A stretch of 64,000 nucleotides of DNA, from the NCBI RefSeq assembly GCF_000427335.1, contig NZ_ATMR01000124.1, positions 152,861 through 216,860 on the forward strand, given 5' to 3'. The notes beneath the pieces are model-generated. The model made no database searches, was not told where the DNA came from, and was given only the letters and a program-made list of their open reading frames with translations. The DNA is from Winogradskyella psychrotolerans RS-3 (GTDB lineage Bacteria; Bacteroidota; Bacteroidia; Flavobacteriales; Flavobacteriaceae). Positions within the stretch are counted from its first letter, which is position 1. The number at the start of each line of letters is the position of its first letter. Below, piece by piece: positions 35,055 through 44,173 of this stretch. The translations under genes and the position numbers were made by a program.

Positions 35055-35978
35055 TTAAATTTCTTTTTTGAAGCGTTTAAAAAGCGTAATGGTCTTTTTA
35101 GTGTTAATAAAATACACACCGGTGAGTAAAACAGCCGCGGCAATTATAGATTGTGCCGAAAAGGTTTCATCTAAAAAATACCATCCTAAAATTAAAGCTA
35201 CGATTGGATTTACGTACGTAGAGGTGGCTACTTTTTCTGGAGATACCTTACTTAATAAATAGTTAAACGCTGTAAAAGCAACGATGCTTCCAAAAATGAT
35301 GAGCATTCCCATGGAGTTTATGATTTCAGTATTCCAGCTCGAAAAAGGGAGTCGTTCTTCGCCAGCAATAAGGCTGCCAATTAATAACATAGCACCTCCA
35401 AATAACATTTGGTAGCCAGTATTCACAAAAAAGTTTGAAGGTAAGTCGGCTTTCGATACAAAGAGACTACAATAGGCCCAGCTTAGCATGCATATAAAAA
35501 TCATAATCATTCCGGTAACCATACCTTCTTGTCCAATCATTTCACGTTGACTGACTAACAAATAAATACCGATACAACCAATAACAACACCTAATATGGA
35601 CATAGGCTGTATTTTTTTGCCTTCTAAAATTCGCAATAAAATTAATACAACCAAGGGTTGCGCCGAAATTTCTAAAGCAGCAAAACCGCTATCAACAGAC
35701 TTTAAGGCCCAAACGACTAAACCATTTCCGATTGTTAAAAACAAAAAACCAGCAATTGCTGTATTTCGTAGTTGTCGCTTTGTGATTTTCAAAGGAATTT
35801 TTAAAAATTTGGCAATAGTAAAAATCAAGATACTTGCTGTAATAAATCGAATAGAAGCTGCGTATAAAGGTGCTAATTGACTAACTAAAATTTTGTTCAA
35901 TAAATATGTGGAGCCCCAAATAACATAAATCGAAAAAAATGCTAGTAGTATATAAAGACGTTCTTTAGTCAATTTCAT
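35055..35978 (-). CDS. EamA family (DMT) transporter
   Basis: A 307-residue inner-membrane protein with ten predicted helices in two EamA repeats. The first repeat starts IYVIWGSTYLLNKIL (about 18-32) and includes AAPLYAASIRF-type motif LAPLYAASIRFI; the second starts around MLSWAYCSLFVSKA (about 165). The Lys/Arg-rich tail (LFKRFKKEI) is cytoplasmic. These permeases move metabolites or drugs; the substrate is unknown. It has an intact homologue-type structure, in contrast to the frameshifted EamA gene at 56459-57371. Confidence 0.92.
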   Translation of the reverse strand: MKLTKERLYILLAFFSIYVIWGSTYLLNKILVSQLAPLYAASIRFITASILIFTIAKFLKIPLKITKRQLRNTAIAGFLFLTIGNGLVVWALKSVDSGFAALEISAQPLVVLILLRILEGKKIQPMSILGVVIGCIGIYLLVSQREMIGQEGMVTGMIMIFICMLSWAYCSLFVSKADLPSNFFVNTGYQMLFGGAMLLIGSLIAGEERLPFSSWNTEIINSMGMLIIFGSIVAFTAFNYLLSKVSPEKVATSTYVNPIVALILGWYFLDETFSAQSIIAAAVLLTGVYFINTKKTITLFKRFKKEI

Positions 35979-36007
35979 GTCCTATAATTTAGAGATTAGC
36001 GGTAATC

Positions 36008-36048
36008 AAAAAAACTTGCAAGCTACATAATGAACTTACAAGTTTTTT
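36008..36048 (-). terminator. Terminator after the Xaa-Pro aminopeptidase gene
   Basis: A 14-base inverted repeat with one mismatch, 36009-36022 (AAAAAACTTGCAAG) and 36035-36048 (CTTACAAGTTTTTT), lies 23 bases after the minus-strand stop codon and gives a T6 run on that strand. Confidence 0.75.
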
Positions 36049-36070
36049 AATATTTAAGGATATTTTAAAA

Positions 36071-37363
36071 TTAAGAATTCATGATATCCTCAATCTCTTC
36101 AACTTCAATAGGAATATTGCGCATCAAATTAAACGGTTCTCCTGAATTTTGTATGACCACATCATCTTCTAAGCGAATACCAAAACCTTCAGCAGGAATA
36201 TAAATTCCAGGTTCAACAGTAAAAACCATATTAGCTTTCATTGGCTCAGTTAAAATTCCATAATCATGAGTATCTAATCCCATATGGTGTGACGTTCCGT
36301 GCATAAAGTATTTTTTATAAGCTGGCCAATCTGGGTTTTCATTTTGTACATCTGCTTTGTCTAATAAGCCTAAGCCTAAAAGTTCTGACGTCATTAGTTT
36401 TCCAACTTCAACATGGTATTGTTCCCATAATGTACCAGGAACAAGCATTTTAGTAGCGTCATTTTTAACGCGATTTACAGCGTTATAAACATCCTTTTGT
36501 CGGTCATTGAATTTTCCAGAAACCGGAATTGTACGTGTCATATCACTAGCGTAATTAGCGTATTCTGCACCAGCATCAATTAAAATTAAATCACCAGCTT
36601 TACAAGGTTGGTTGTTTTCAATATAATGTAAGACGTTGGCGTTGTTACCAGAACCAATAATTGGAGTGTATGAAAATCCTTTAGAACGGTTGTTAAGGAA
36701 CTCGTGCATAAACTCTGCTTCCAAGTTGTATTCATAAACACCAGGCTTCGTAAACTTTAAAACGCGTCTAAATCCTTTTTCTGTAATATTACAGGCTTGT
36801 TGAATTAAATCTAATTCTATTTGATCTTTTACAGAACGTAAACGTTGTAAAATAGGATTGCTCTTAGCAACACTATGCGCAGGATATTTGTCTTTTAACC
36901 ATTTTGTAAAACGGTCTTCGCGTGTTTCTGTTTCTACATTGGCTCTGTAATGTTCGTTGGTGTTAATGTAGACGGTGTCGCATTGTGTCATTAATTCAAA
37001 TAGCACCTTTTCCATGTCTTTTAACCAATACACGGTTTTGATTCCAGAGGTTCCAAAGGCTTTTTCTTTGGTGAGTTTTTCGCCTTCCCAAACAGCAATA
37101 TGTTCGTTAGTTTCTTTTAAGAATAAAATTTCACGATGTTTTTCTTTAGGACAACCTGGAAATAAAACCAAAATACTTTCTTCTTGGTCCACTCCGCTTA
37201 AATAAAATATATCTCTGTGCTGTGCAAAAGGAAGCGTGCTATCTGCACTTATAGGATAAATATCATTAGAGTTAAAAACAGCTAAACTACTAGGTCTCAT
37301 CTGAGCCATAAAGTTTTTACGGTTTTTTATAAATAGTTGATTATCTATTAAATCATATTTCAT
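36071..37363 (-). CDS. pepP: Xaa-Pro aminopeptidase (M24B)
   Basis: A 430-residue cytoplasmic metallopeptidase that removes an N-terminal residue next to proline. The N-terminal creatinase-like domain (about 1-170) is followed by the pita-bread catalytic domain with its metal ligands: two Asp in LIDAGAEYANYASDMTRT (about 245-262), His in HGTSHHMGLDTHD, Glu in VEPGIY and Glu in IRLEDDVV. Length matches bacterial PepP (about 430-440). It probably has a TTG-N19-TACTTTTG promoter about 90 bases upstream and ends before a hairpin terminator. Confidence 0.93.
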   Translation of the reverse strand: MKYDLIDNQLFIKNRKNFMAQMRPSSLAVFNSNDIYPISADSTLPFAQHRDIFYLSGVDQEESILVLFPGCPKEKHREILFLKETNEHIAVWEGEKLTKEKAFGTSGIKTVYWLKDMEKVLFELMTQCDTVYINTNEHYRANVETETREDRFTKWLKDKYPAHSVAKSNPILQRLRSVKDQIELDLIQQACNITEKGFRRVLKFTKPGVYEYNLEAEFMHEFLNNRSKGFSYTPIIGSGNNANVLHYIENNQPCKAGDLILIDAGAEYANYASDMTRTIPVSGKFNDRQKDVYNAVNRVKNDATKMLVPGTLWEQYHVEVGKLMTSELLGLGLLDKADVQNENPDWPAYKKYFMHGTSHHMGLDTHDYGILTEPMKANMVFTVEPGIYIPAEGFGIRLEDDVVIQNSGEPFNLMRNIPIEVEEIEDIMNS

Positions 37364-37385
37364 GAGAGTAAAATTTTAAATGTTA

Positions 37386-37407
37386 TCACACTGAGTGCAG
37401 TCGAAAT
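37386..37407. repeat. Short intergenic element resembling a common flavobacterial repeat
   Basis: The core CACTGAGTGCAGTCGAAA contains nested small palindromes (CACTGAGTG and ACTGAGTGCAGT). I recall near-identical CACTGAGCGCAGTCGAA elements dispersed between genes in many flavobacterial genomes; here only one degenerate copy is visible, so its repeat status is inferred. Confidence 0.4.
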
Positions 37408-37452
37408 AAATTCTATGTATGCGTGTGAAATGTTGTGATTTCAGTTCAGTAT

Positions 37453-37482
37453 CAAAAGTAGTGAAACTAATACTGCAAGCAA
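37453..37482 (-). promoter_or_regulatory. Probable pepP promoter
   Basis: On the minus strand TTG (37482-37480), 19 bases, then TACTTTTG (37460-37453) fit the Bacteroidota promoter TTG-N17-23-TAnnTTTG. It lies 89 bases upstream of pepP. Confidence 0.5.
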
Positions 37483-37663
37483 AAGTCCAAAGCTAGAATC
37501 TATTAAATATTAAGACACTTTTATGAAGTTTCATTCTGAAAAGCTTAATTTTATGTGGTTATATTTATTGCTTTTCAATGGTCACATGGCACATCCGTAT
37601 AATCATTCCTTTAAGTATCAAAATTTAGTTATGAATGTCTCGTAGCATTAACAACCAACCACT

Positions 37664-40507
37664 ATGTTTAAATTAAAATTCTTATCGTTTACTCTTTTTG
37701 TAAGCTCGTTTTTTGCCTTCGCTCAGCAACAGGCAACTTCTGCAGATATTACCACTAAAGCTTTGGTTCAAAAACAAAAAATGACAGAAACGTCATTGGT
37801 AAAAAATGTACCCTTTAAAAATATCGGACCTACAGTTATGAGTGGTAGAGTGGTAGATGTGGATGTGAATCCAGATACTCCCTCGGAATTTTATGTCGGT
37901 TATGCTTCTGGTGGCGTTTGGCATACGGTGAATAACGGCACAACTTTTACTCCAATTTTTGATAATGCTGCAACACAGAATATAGGAGATATTGCTGTAG
38001 ATTGGCAAAGCAGAACTATTTGGGTTGGTACAGGTGAAAATAATAGTTCACGTTCTAGCTATTCAGGTATTGGAGTGTTGAAATCTAATGATAACGGCAA
38101 AAATTGGGAACATGTTGGTTTATCGGATTCCCACCATATTGGACGTATTCTTATTAATCCTAACAATCCGAATGAGGTGATTGTTGGGGCGACTGGTCAC
38201 TTATATTCTTCCAATGAAGAACGCGGAATTTACAAAACAGTAGATGGTGGAAAAACATGGAAACAGACTTTGTTTGTTGATGCTATGAGCGGCATTATTG
38301 ATGTGCAACATGCGCCAAATAATTTTGAAGTGCTTTTTGCAACATCTTGGACTAGAGATCGAAAAGCTTGGAATTTTACTGGAAATGGCAATAATTCTGC
38401 GATATTTAAAAGTGTAAATGGAGGTGATACTTGGGAAAAGGTTTCAACTAAAAATAGTGGTTTTCCAATAGGTGATGGAGTTGGTAGGATTGGTATAACC
38501 ATGTTCGATGAACATACGATTTATGCGTTGCACGATAGTCAATTCCATAGACCAGAAGAAGCTAAAAGTAAAGATGTTTCAGGATTAACAAAAGAGGATT
38601 TCAAAACCATGAGTGTTGATGCGTTTATGAAACTTGAAGACAAAAAATTGAATGAATACCTCAAAACGAATGGATTTCATGAAAAACATCGTGCCTCTAA
38701 CATCAAACAATTGGTAAGTAGTGGTTCTGTAAAACCTATAGATTTGGCACATTATTTAGAAGATGCTAATGCGATGTTGTTCGACACTCCCGTAGTTGGA
38801 GCAGAGGTTTATAAAAGTACCGATGGTGGTAAAACTTGGAAGAAAACGCATGAAGATTACATTGACGGTCTGTATTACAGTTATGGCTATTATTTTGGAG
38901 AAATTAGAGTAGATCCACAAGATAAAAATGGAATTTACATTTTAGGTGTGCCATTATTAAAGTCGAAAGATGCTGGCAAAACATTTACGTCTATTAGTCG
39001 CGAAAATGTACATGCAGATCACCAGGCTCTTTGGGTAAACCCTAAAATGAAAGGTCATCTAATTAATGGTAATGATGGTGGATTAAATATGAGTTATGAT
39101 GATGGTGAAAGTTGGACAAAGTTAAACTCGGTAGCTGTTGGTCAGTTTTATGCTATAAATGTGGATAATGAAACACCATATAACATTTACGGAGGCTTGC
39201 AGGATAATGGTGTTTGGGTTGGTGCTAGTAATGCACGCGAAAATAAAGCTTGGCATCAAAGTGGTCACTATCCATGGGAAGAATTAATGGGGGGAGATGG
39301 TATGCAAATTCAGATTGATAGTCGTGATGCAAATATTGTTTATACAGGCTTTCAGTTCGGAAATTATTTCAGAATTAATCGTGAGACGAGTGAGCAAACA
39401 TACATTCAGCCGAAACATACTTTAGGTGAAACTCCATACCGCTTTAACTGGCAAACACCCATATTATTATCGCCTCACAATCAGGATATTTTATATTTAG
39501 GAGGTAATAAATTGATGCGTTCTATGAATAAAGGTGATGATTTCGTAGCGATAAGTGGGGATTTAACCAATGGAGGCAAGAAAGGAAATGTCGCGTATGG
39601 AACTTTGTCTTCGATAATTGAAAGTCCATTTCAATTTGGATTAATTTACACAGGAAGTGATGATGGAGTGGTAAGTGTTACTAAAGATGCAGGTGGAAGT
39701 TGGGCAACAATTTCAAATACATTACCAAAAGATTTATGGGTAAGTCGTGTTATTGCGTCACAACACAAAAAAGAACGCATTTACGTGACTCTAAATGGGT
39801 ATCGTTGGGATGATTTTAAAGTGTATGCCTACATGAGCGACGATTATGGTGAAACTTGGAAGGATATTGGAGCAACTATTCCTACGTCGCCAGTTAATGT
39901 GATAAAAGAGGATCCTTCAAACGAAAATCTATTGTATTTAGGAACGGATAATGGAGCTTATGTGTCTTTTGATATGGGAGAGTCTTGGGAAGTATTTTCA
40001 AAAGGCATTCCAAATGTGGCTATCCATGATATTGTAATTCAACCTGAAGCTAAAGATTTAATATTAGGTACACATGGACGTAGTCTTTATAAAGCTAATA
40101 TTGAAGCGCTTCAAACTTTAAATACGAGCAACGTTACGACGTCGATTGCATTTATGGATTTGGAACCTGTAAGATATTCAGGACGTTGGGGAAGTTCTTG
40201 GAGTGCATGGTCTAATTCTTTTGAGCCAGAGGTAACTATTCAATTTTACAGTAATTCTTCAGGGAATAAAACTTTAAAAATTCTTTCTGAAAATGGAGCT
40301 GAATTAAATAGTATTTCTATTGATGTGACTAAGGGTTTTAACTACGTAGATTATAATTTAGAGCTAACAGATAAAGGAAAAAAGGCTTTAATGAAAGAAA
40401 ACAAGGACATTCATTTTAAAGAAACAGGTAACAAAAAAGTCTATTTACCAAGAGGTAGTTACAAGATTCAGATTGATAGTGTAAATACAAAACTTGAATT
40501 TAAGTAG
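37664..40507 (+). CDS. Sortilin/VPS10-like BNR-repeat protein, secreted
   Basis: A 947-residue exported protein with a signal peptide (MFKLKFLSFTLFVSSFFAFAQ). The body is a set of beta-propeller blades with Asp-box (BNR) motifs: SNDNGKNWEHVG, TVDGGKTWKQT, SVNGGDTWEKV, STDGGKTWKKT, MSYDDGESWTKL, SDDYGETWKDIG and DMGESWEVF. This matches the large WD40/YVTN/BNR-like family related to sortilin and to glycoside hydrolase 74-like propellers. The C-terminal 130 residues form a separate domain, and there is no clear T9SS sorting domain (it ends in TKLEFK). It may bind or process carbohydrate or protein in the periplasm or outside; the substrate is unknown. Confidence 0.88.
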   Translation: MFKLKFLSFTLFVSSFFAFAQQQATSADITTKALVQKQKMTETSLVKNVPFKNIGPTVMSGRVVDVDVNPDTPSEFYVGYASGGVWHTVNNGTTFTPIFDNAATQNIGDIAVDWQSRTIWVGTGENNSSRSSYSGIGVLKSNDNGKNWEHVGLSDSHHIGRILINPNNPNEVIVGATGHLYSSNEERGIYKTVDGGKTWKQTLFVDAMSGIIDVQHAPNNFEVLFATSWTRDRKAWNFTGNGNNSAIFKSVNGGDTWEKVSTKNSGFPIGDGVGRIGITMFDEHTIYALHDSQFHRPEEAKSKDVSGLTKEDFKTMSVDAFMKLEDKKLNEYLKTNGFHEKHRASNIKQLVSSGSVKPIDLAHYLEDANAMLFDTPVVGAEVYKSTDGGKTWKKTHEDYIDGLYYSYGYYFGEIRVDPQDKNGIYILGVPLLKSKDAGKTFTSISRENVHADHQALWVNPKMKGHLINGNDGGLNMSYDDGESWTKLNSVAVGQFYAINVDNETPYNIYGGLQDNGVWVGASNARENKAWHQSGHYPWEELMGGDGMQIQIDSRDANIVYTGFQFGNYFRINRETSEQTYIQPKHTLGETPYRFNWQTPILLSPHNQDILYLGGNKLMRSMNKGDDFVAISGDLTNGGKKGNVAYGTLSSIIESPFQFGLIYTGSDDGVVSVTKDAGGSWATISNTLPKDLWVSRVIASQHKKERIYVTLNGYRWDDFKVYAYMSDDYGETWKDIGATIPTSPVNVIKEDPSNENLLYLGTDNGAYVSFDMGESWEVFSKGIPNVAIHDIVIQPEAKDLILGTHGRSLYKANIEALQTLNTSNVTTSIAFMDLEPVRYSGRWGSSWSAWSNSFEPEVTIQFYSNSSGNKTLKILSENGAELNSISIDVTKGFNYVDYNLELTDKGKKALMKENKDIHFKETGNKKVYLPRGSYKIQIDSVNTKLEFK

Positions 40508-40526
40508 ATCAAAACCTACTTAAATT
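40497..40526. terminator. Hairpin at the end of the BNR-repeat gene
   Basis: A perfect 11-bp inverted repeat, AATTTAAGTAG (40497-40507) and CTACTTAAATT (40516-40526), includes the stop codon. It has no T run, so it may stabilise the 3' end rather than terminate transcription. Confidence 0.45.
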
Positions 40527-40559
40527 CATTCTAAATAAATTAATAATAACAATGCGTAG

Positions 40560-40590
40560 TTGGGAAAACGTTAATTGCGCAGTATCTTTG
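40560..40590 (+). promoter_or_regulatory. Promoter of the sdhCAB operon
   Basis: TTG (40560-40562), 20 bases, then TATCTTTG (40583-40590) fit the Bacteroidota consensus. The -7 element ends 26 bases before the sdhC ATG at 40617 and overlaps an upstream in-frame TTG, which argues against that TTG as a start. Confidence 0.7.
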
Positions 40591-40616
40591 TTAGACTAAA
40601 TAAATCAAAATATACA

Positions 40617-41291
40617 ATGAGCGGAATTCTAAATTCGTCGATTGGAAGAAAATTTGCCATGGCACTTTCGGCTTTCTTCCTAATGATTTTCTTATTACAA
40701 CACTTTGCAATTAATTTATTATCTGTTTTCAGTGCAGATACTTTTAATGAAGTATCACACTTTATGGGAACGTTTTGGGTCATTCAATATCTGATGCAAC
40801 CTGTATTAATTTTTGGTGTTATTTTCCATTTTGTAATGGGATTTGTACTAGAGATTAAAAACAATAAAGCAAGAAATATTTCTTATGCTAAAAATAATGG
40901 TGCTGCAAATTCTACTTGGATGAGTAGAAATATGATTTGGAGTGGAGCTGCTATTTTAGCTTTTATGGGGCTGCATTTCTACGATTTTTGGTTTCCAGAA
41001 ATTAACACCAAATATATTGTTGGTGATATGTCTGGACAACTTGCTAACGGAGAATTTAGATACTTCGAAGAGCTTCAACACAAGTTTGTAGACTTGTGGA
41101 GAGTTGTACTTTATGTTATTGCTTTTGTTTTCTTAGCATTACATTTATTACACGGATTTAGCTCAGCCTTTCAGTCGGTTGGTGCAAATAATAAATACAC
41201 AAAAGGATTAAAGGGATTCGGAAAAGCATATGCAATTATTATTCCATTAGGATTCATATTTATTGCATTATTTCATCACCTTAATCATTAA
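40617..41291 (+). CDS. sdhC: Succinate dehydrogenase cytochrome b subunit
   Basis: A 224-residue inner-membrane subunit with five hydrophobic helices, the single-anchor type found in Bacteroidota (and in Wolinella or Bacillus-type enzymes). It passes electrons between the Fe-S subunit and the quinone pool. Histidines that may ligate heme occur in LLQHFAIN, VSHFMGTF, GVIFHFVMG, GLHFYDF and LHLLHGFSSAFQ. The start at 40617 (MSGILNSSIGRKFAMALSA) is chosen because the frame further upstream runs through the promoter. It is the first gene of the sdhCAB operon; sdhA follows after 12 bases. Confidence 0.95.
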   Translation: MSGILNSSIGRKFAMALSAFFLMIFLLQHFAINLLSVFSADTFNEVSHFMGTFWVIQYLMQPVLIFGVIFHFVMGFVLEIKNNKARNISYAKNNGAANSTWMSRNMIWSGAAILAFMGLHFYDFWFPEINTKYIVGDMSGQLANGEFRYFEELQHKFVDLWRVVLYVIAFVFLALHLLHGFSSAFQSVGANNKYTKGLKGFGKAYAIIIPLGFIFIALFHHLNH

Positions 41292-41303
41292 AACATATCT
41301 AAT

Positions 41304-43316
41304 ATGGCTTTAGATTCAAAAGTACCAAAGGGTTCAATTAAAGATAAATGGACCGATTATAAAAATCACATCGATTTAGTAAATCCTGCCAACAAACGTC
41401 ATATTGATGTTATTGTTGTTGGAACAGGATTAGCTGGTGGTTCTGCTGCTGCAACATTAGCCGAGTTAGGCTATAATGTAAAAGCATTTGCTTACCAAGA
41501 TTCACCTCGTAGAGCGCACTCTATTGCTGCACAAGGTGGTATTAATGCAGCTAAAAATTACCAAGGTGATGGTGATTCTACTTATAGATTATTTTACGAT
41601 ACCGTGAAAGGTGGGGATTATCGCTCTCGTGAAGCTAACGTTTACCGTTTAGCTGAGGTGTCTGCTAATATCATTGATCAATGTGTAGCACAAGGAGTTC
41701 CTTTTGCTCGTGATTATGGTGGATTATTAGACAACCGTTCGTTTGGTGGTGTTTTAGTATCTAGAACTTTCTACGCTAAAGGACAAACAGGACAACAATT
41801 ATTATTAGGAGCGTATTCTGCAATGAATAGACAAATTGCTCGTGGTAAGATTGAAATGTTTAACCGTCACGAAATGCTAGACGTTGTTATTGTAGACGGA
41901 AAAGCACGTGGAATTATTGCTCGTAATTTAATTACTGGTGAAATAGAAAGACATTCAGCGCATGCTGTTGTTGTTGGTTCTGGTGGATACGGAAATGTAT
42001 ATTTCTTATCAACAAACGCTATGGGTTCTAACGCAACTGCAGCTTGGAAAATTCATAAAAAAGGTGCGTATTTCGCAAATCCTTGTTATACACAAATTCA
42101 CCCAACATGTATTCCACGAAGTGGAGATTATCAGTCTAAATTAACATTGATGTCTGAGTCGCTTCGTAATGATGGACGTATTTGGGTTCCAAAAAATATG
42201 GAAGACGTTATGGCAATTAGAGAAGGTCGTAAAAAACCAACTGATTTGTCAGAAGATGAACGCGATTATTACTTAGAAAGACGTTATCCTGCATTTGGTA
42301 ACTTAGTACCTCGTGATGTTGCATCACGTGCAGCAAAAGAACGTTGTGATGCTGGTTATGGTGTTAATGCGACAGGTGAAGCGGTGTATTTAGATTTTGC
42401 CTCTGCATTTGAGCGTTACGGAAGAGAGCAGGCTAAAATTCATAATATAACAAATCCTTCAGACGAAAAAATTTACGAATTAGGTCAAGCTATCGTAGAA
42501 GCGAAATATGGTAACTTATTTCAGATGTATGAAAAGATTATAGATCAAAATCCATACAAAACACCGATGATGATTTATCCAGCAGTACACTACACAATGG
42601 GTGGTGTTTGGGTAGATTACAACTTAATGACAACTATTCCTGGTTGTTATTGTATTGGTGAAGCTAATTTCTCTGATCATGGTGCAAACAGACTTGGTGC
42701 TTCTGCCTTAATGCAAGGTTTAGCAGATGGTTATTTTGTATTACCATACACTATAGGTGATTATTTATCTGATGATATTCGTACTGGGAAAATTCCAACG
42801 GATACTAAAGAATTTGATGAAGCAGAAAAGGAAGTAAGCGATAGAATTAACTTCTTCGTAAATAATAAAGGAACAAAATCTGTTGATTATTTCCATAAGA
42901 AATTAGGGAAAGTCATGTGGGACAAGGCAGGAATGTCTAGAAACGCAGAAGGTTTAATAGAGGCTATGGCAGAAATTAAAGCCATAAGAGAAGAGTTTTG
43001 GAAAGAAGTTTCTGTACCAGGAACAGCAGATGAAATGAATCCTGAGCTTGAAAAAGCTGGTCGTGTTGCAGATTTCTTAGAATTAGGAGAATTGTTTGCA
43101 AAAGATGCTTTAATGAGAAAAGAATCTTGTGGCGGACACTTTAGAGAAGAATCTGCAGAATTAGATGGTCCTCAAAAAGGAGAAGCGAAACGTAATGATG
43201 AAGACTTTGCCTTTGTTGCTGCTTGGGAATATAAAGGAGAACCTGCTGATGCAGTTTTACATAAAGAAGAATTAGAATTTAAAGATATTGAACTAAAACA
43301 ACGTTCATACAAATAA
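41304..43316 (+). CDS. sdhA: Succinate dehydrogenase/fumarate reductase flavoprotein subunit
   Basis: A 670-residue catalytic subunit with covalently bound FAD that oxidises succinate to fumarate in the TCA cycle. The FAD-binding fold starts [19 protein letters not shown] (about 38-56). The covalent FAD His is in [15 protein letters not shown] (about 69-83), and active-site segments include [30 protein letters not shown] and [10 protein letters not shown]. Length (670) fits the Bacteroidota type. It is co-transcribed with sdhC and sdhB, with spacings of 12 and 10 bases. Confidence 0.97.
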   Translation: MALDSKVPKGSIKDKWTDYKNHIDLVNPANKRHIDVIVVGTGLAGGSAAATLAELGYNVKAFAYQDSPRRAHSIAAQGGINAAKNYQGDGDSTYRLFYDTVKGGDYRSREANVYRLAEVSANIIDQCVAQGVPFARDYGGLLDNRSFGGVLVSRTFYAKGQTGQQLLLGAYSAMNRQIARGKIEMFNRHEMLDVVIVDGKARGIIARNLITGEIERHSAHAVVVGSGGYGNVYFLSTNAMGSNATAAWKIHKKGAYFANPCYTQIHPTCIPRSGDYQSKLTLMSESLRNDGRIWVPKNMEDVMAIREGRKKPTDLSEDERDYYLERRYPAFGNLVPRDVASRAAKERCDAGYGVNATGEAVYLDFASAFERYGREQAKIHNITNPSDEKIYELGQAIVEAKYGNLFQMYEKIIDQNPYKTPMMIYPAVHYTMGGVWVDYNLMTTIPGCYCIGEANFSDHGANRLGASALMQGLADGYFVLPYTIGDYLSDDIRTGKIPTDTKEFDEAEKEVSDRINFFVNNKGTKSVDYFHKKLGKVMWDKAGMSRNAEGLIEAMAEIKAIREEFWKEVSVPGTADEMNPELEKAGRVADFLELGELFAKDALMRKESCGGHFREESAELDGPQKGEAKRNDEDFAFVAAWEYKGEPADAVLHKEELEFKDIELKQRSYK

Positions 43317-43326
43317 GAAAGACGAT

Positions 43327-44073
43327 ATGAATTTAACACTTAAAATTTGGAGACAAAAAGACTCAAAAGCTAAGGGTCAAATGGTCGATTACAAAGTTAC
43401 TGATATTTCAGAACACATGTCTTTCTTAGAAATGATGGATGTTTTGAATGAACAATTAGTAAACTCTGGTGAGGAGCCTGTAGCATTTGATCATGATTGT
43501 CGTGAAGGAATTTGCGGTATGTGTTCTATGTACATTAATGGTGAAGCACATGGACCAGATAGAGGTGTAACGACATGCCAGTTGCACATGCGTATGTTTA
43601 ATGATGGTGATACAATTACTATTGAGCCATTTAGAGCCGCAGCTTTTCCAGTAATTAAAGATTTAGTAGTAGATAGAATGGCTTTTGAACGTATTCAACA
43701 AGCTGGTGGATATATTTCTGTAAATACTTCTGGTAACACCCAAGATGCTAACAGTATTCCTATTTCTAAACATGCAGCAGATGAAGCTATGGATGCAGCA
43801 ACTTGTATTGGTTGTGGTGCGTGTGTAGCAAGTTGTAAAAACTCTTCAGCAATGTTATTTGTTGGTGCCAAAGTATCGCAATATGCGTTATTACCACAAG
43901 GACAAGTTGAAGCTGTAGACCGTGTTAAAAACATGGTAGCACAAATGGATTTAGAAGGTTTTGGTAACTGTACAAATACAGGTGCTTGTGAAGTAGAATG
44001 TCCTAAAGGTATTTCCTTAGAAAATATTGCACGTATGAATCGTGAGTATTTATCTGCGACTTTAAAAGGTTAA
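43327..44073 (+). CDS. sdhB: Succinate dehydrogenase/fumarate reductase iron-sulfur subunit
   Basis: A 248-residue subunit that carries electrons from FAD to the membrane anchor. The [2Fe-2S] ligands are in [15 protein letters not shown] followed by the later Cys of VTTCQLH. The C-terminal ferredoxin-like domain has [14 protein letters not shown] and [15 protein letters not shown], which hold the [4Fe-4S] and [3Fe-4S] clusters. It is the last gene of sdhCAB, followed by a small hairpin element and then a strong terminator. Confidence 0.97.
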   Translation: MNLTLKIWRQKDSKAKGQMVDYKVTDISEHMSFLEMMDVLNEQLVNSGEEPVAFDHDCREGICGMCSMYINGEAHGPDRGVTTCQLHMRMFNDGDTITIEPFRAAAFPVIKDLVVDRMAFERIQQAGGYISVNTSGNTQDANSIPISKHAADEAMDAATCIGCGACVASCKNSSAMLFVGAKVSQYALLPQGQVEAVDRVKNMVAQMDLEGFGNCTNTGACEVECPKGISLENIARMNREYLSATLKG

Positions 44074-44076
44074 CAA

Positions 44077-44096
44077 ATTCCTGCGAAAGCAGAAAT
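44077..44096. repeat. GAAA-loop hairpin element after sdhB
   Basis: ATTCCTGC (44077-44084), loop GAAA, then GCAGAAAT (44089-44096) form an 8-base stem with one mismatch. It lies 3 bases after the sdhB stop and upstream of the true terminator. It resembles ATTCCTGC...GCAGGAAT intergenic repeats that I recall from flavobacterial genomes. Confidence 0.45.
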
Positions 44097-44106
44097 CTTA
44101 TTATAC

Positions 44107-44140
44107 AAAATCCCAAGCCTAATTATGACTTGGGATTTTT
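44107..44140 (+). terminator. Terminator of the sdhCAB operon
   Basis: An 11-bp perfect inverted repeat AAAATCCCAAG (44107-44117) and CTTGGGATTTT (44129-44139) is followed by T residues, 34 bases after the sdhB stop codon. Confidence 0.85.
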
Positions 44141-44173
44141 ACTTTTCTTATATTTCAATTTTATTATAGACTT

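Larger units (their letters stand above)
37364..37663. other. 300-base divergent intergenic region
   Basis: This spacer separates divergent pepP and the sortilin-like gene. It holds a pepP promoter candidate and a short repeat-like element (listed separately). A second minus-strand TAnnTTTG match occurs at 37488-37495. I see no coding region, tRNA or strong hairpin in the remaining part and no convincing plus-strand promoter. Confidence 0.6.

Noticed and set aside
40575..40616. An upstream TTG start that would extend SdhC by 14 residues
   Set aside because: It overlaps the sdhC -7 promoter element, so it could not be transcribed from that promoter, and the family starts near MSGILNSSIGRK.
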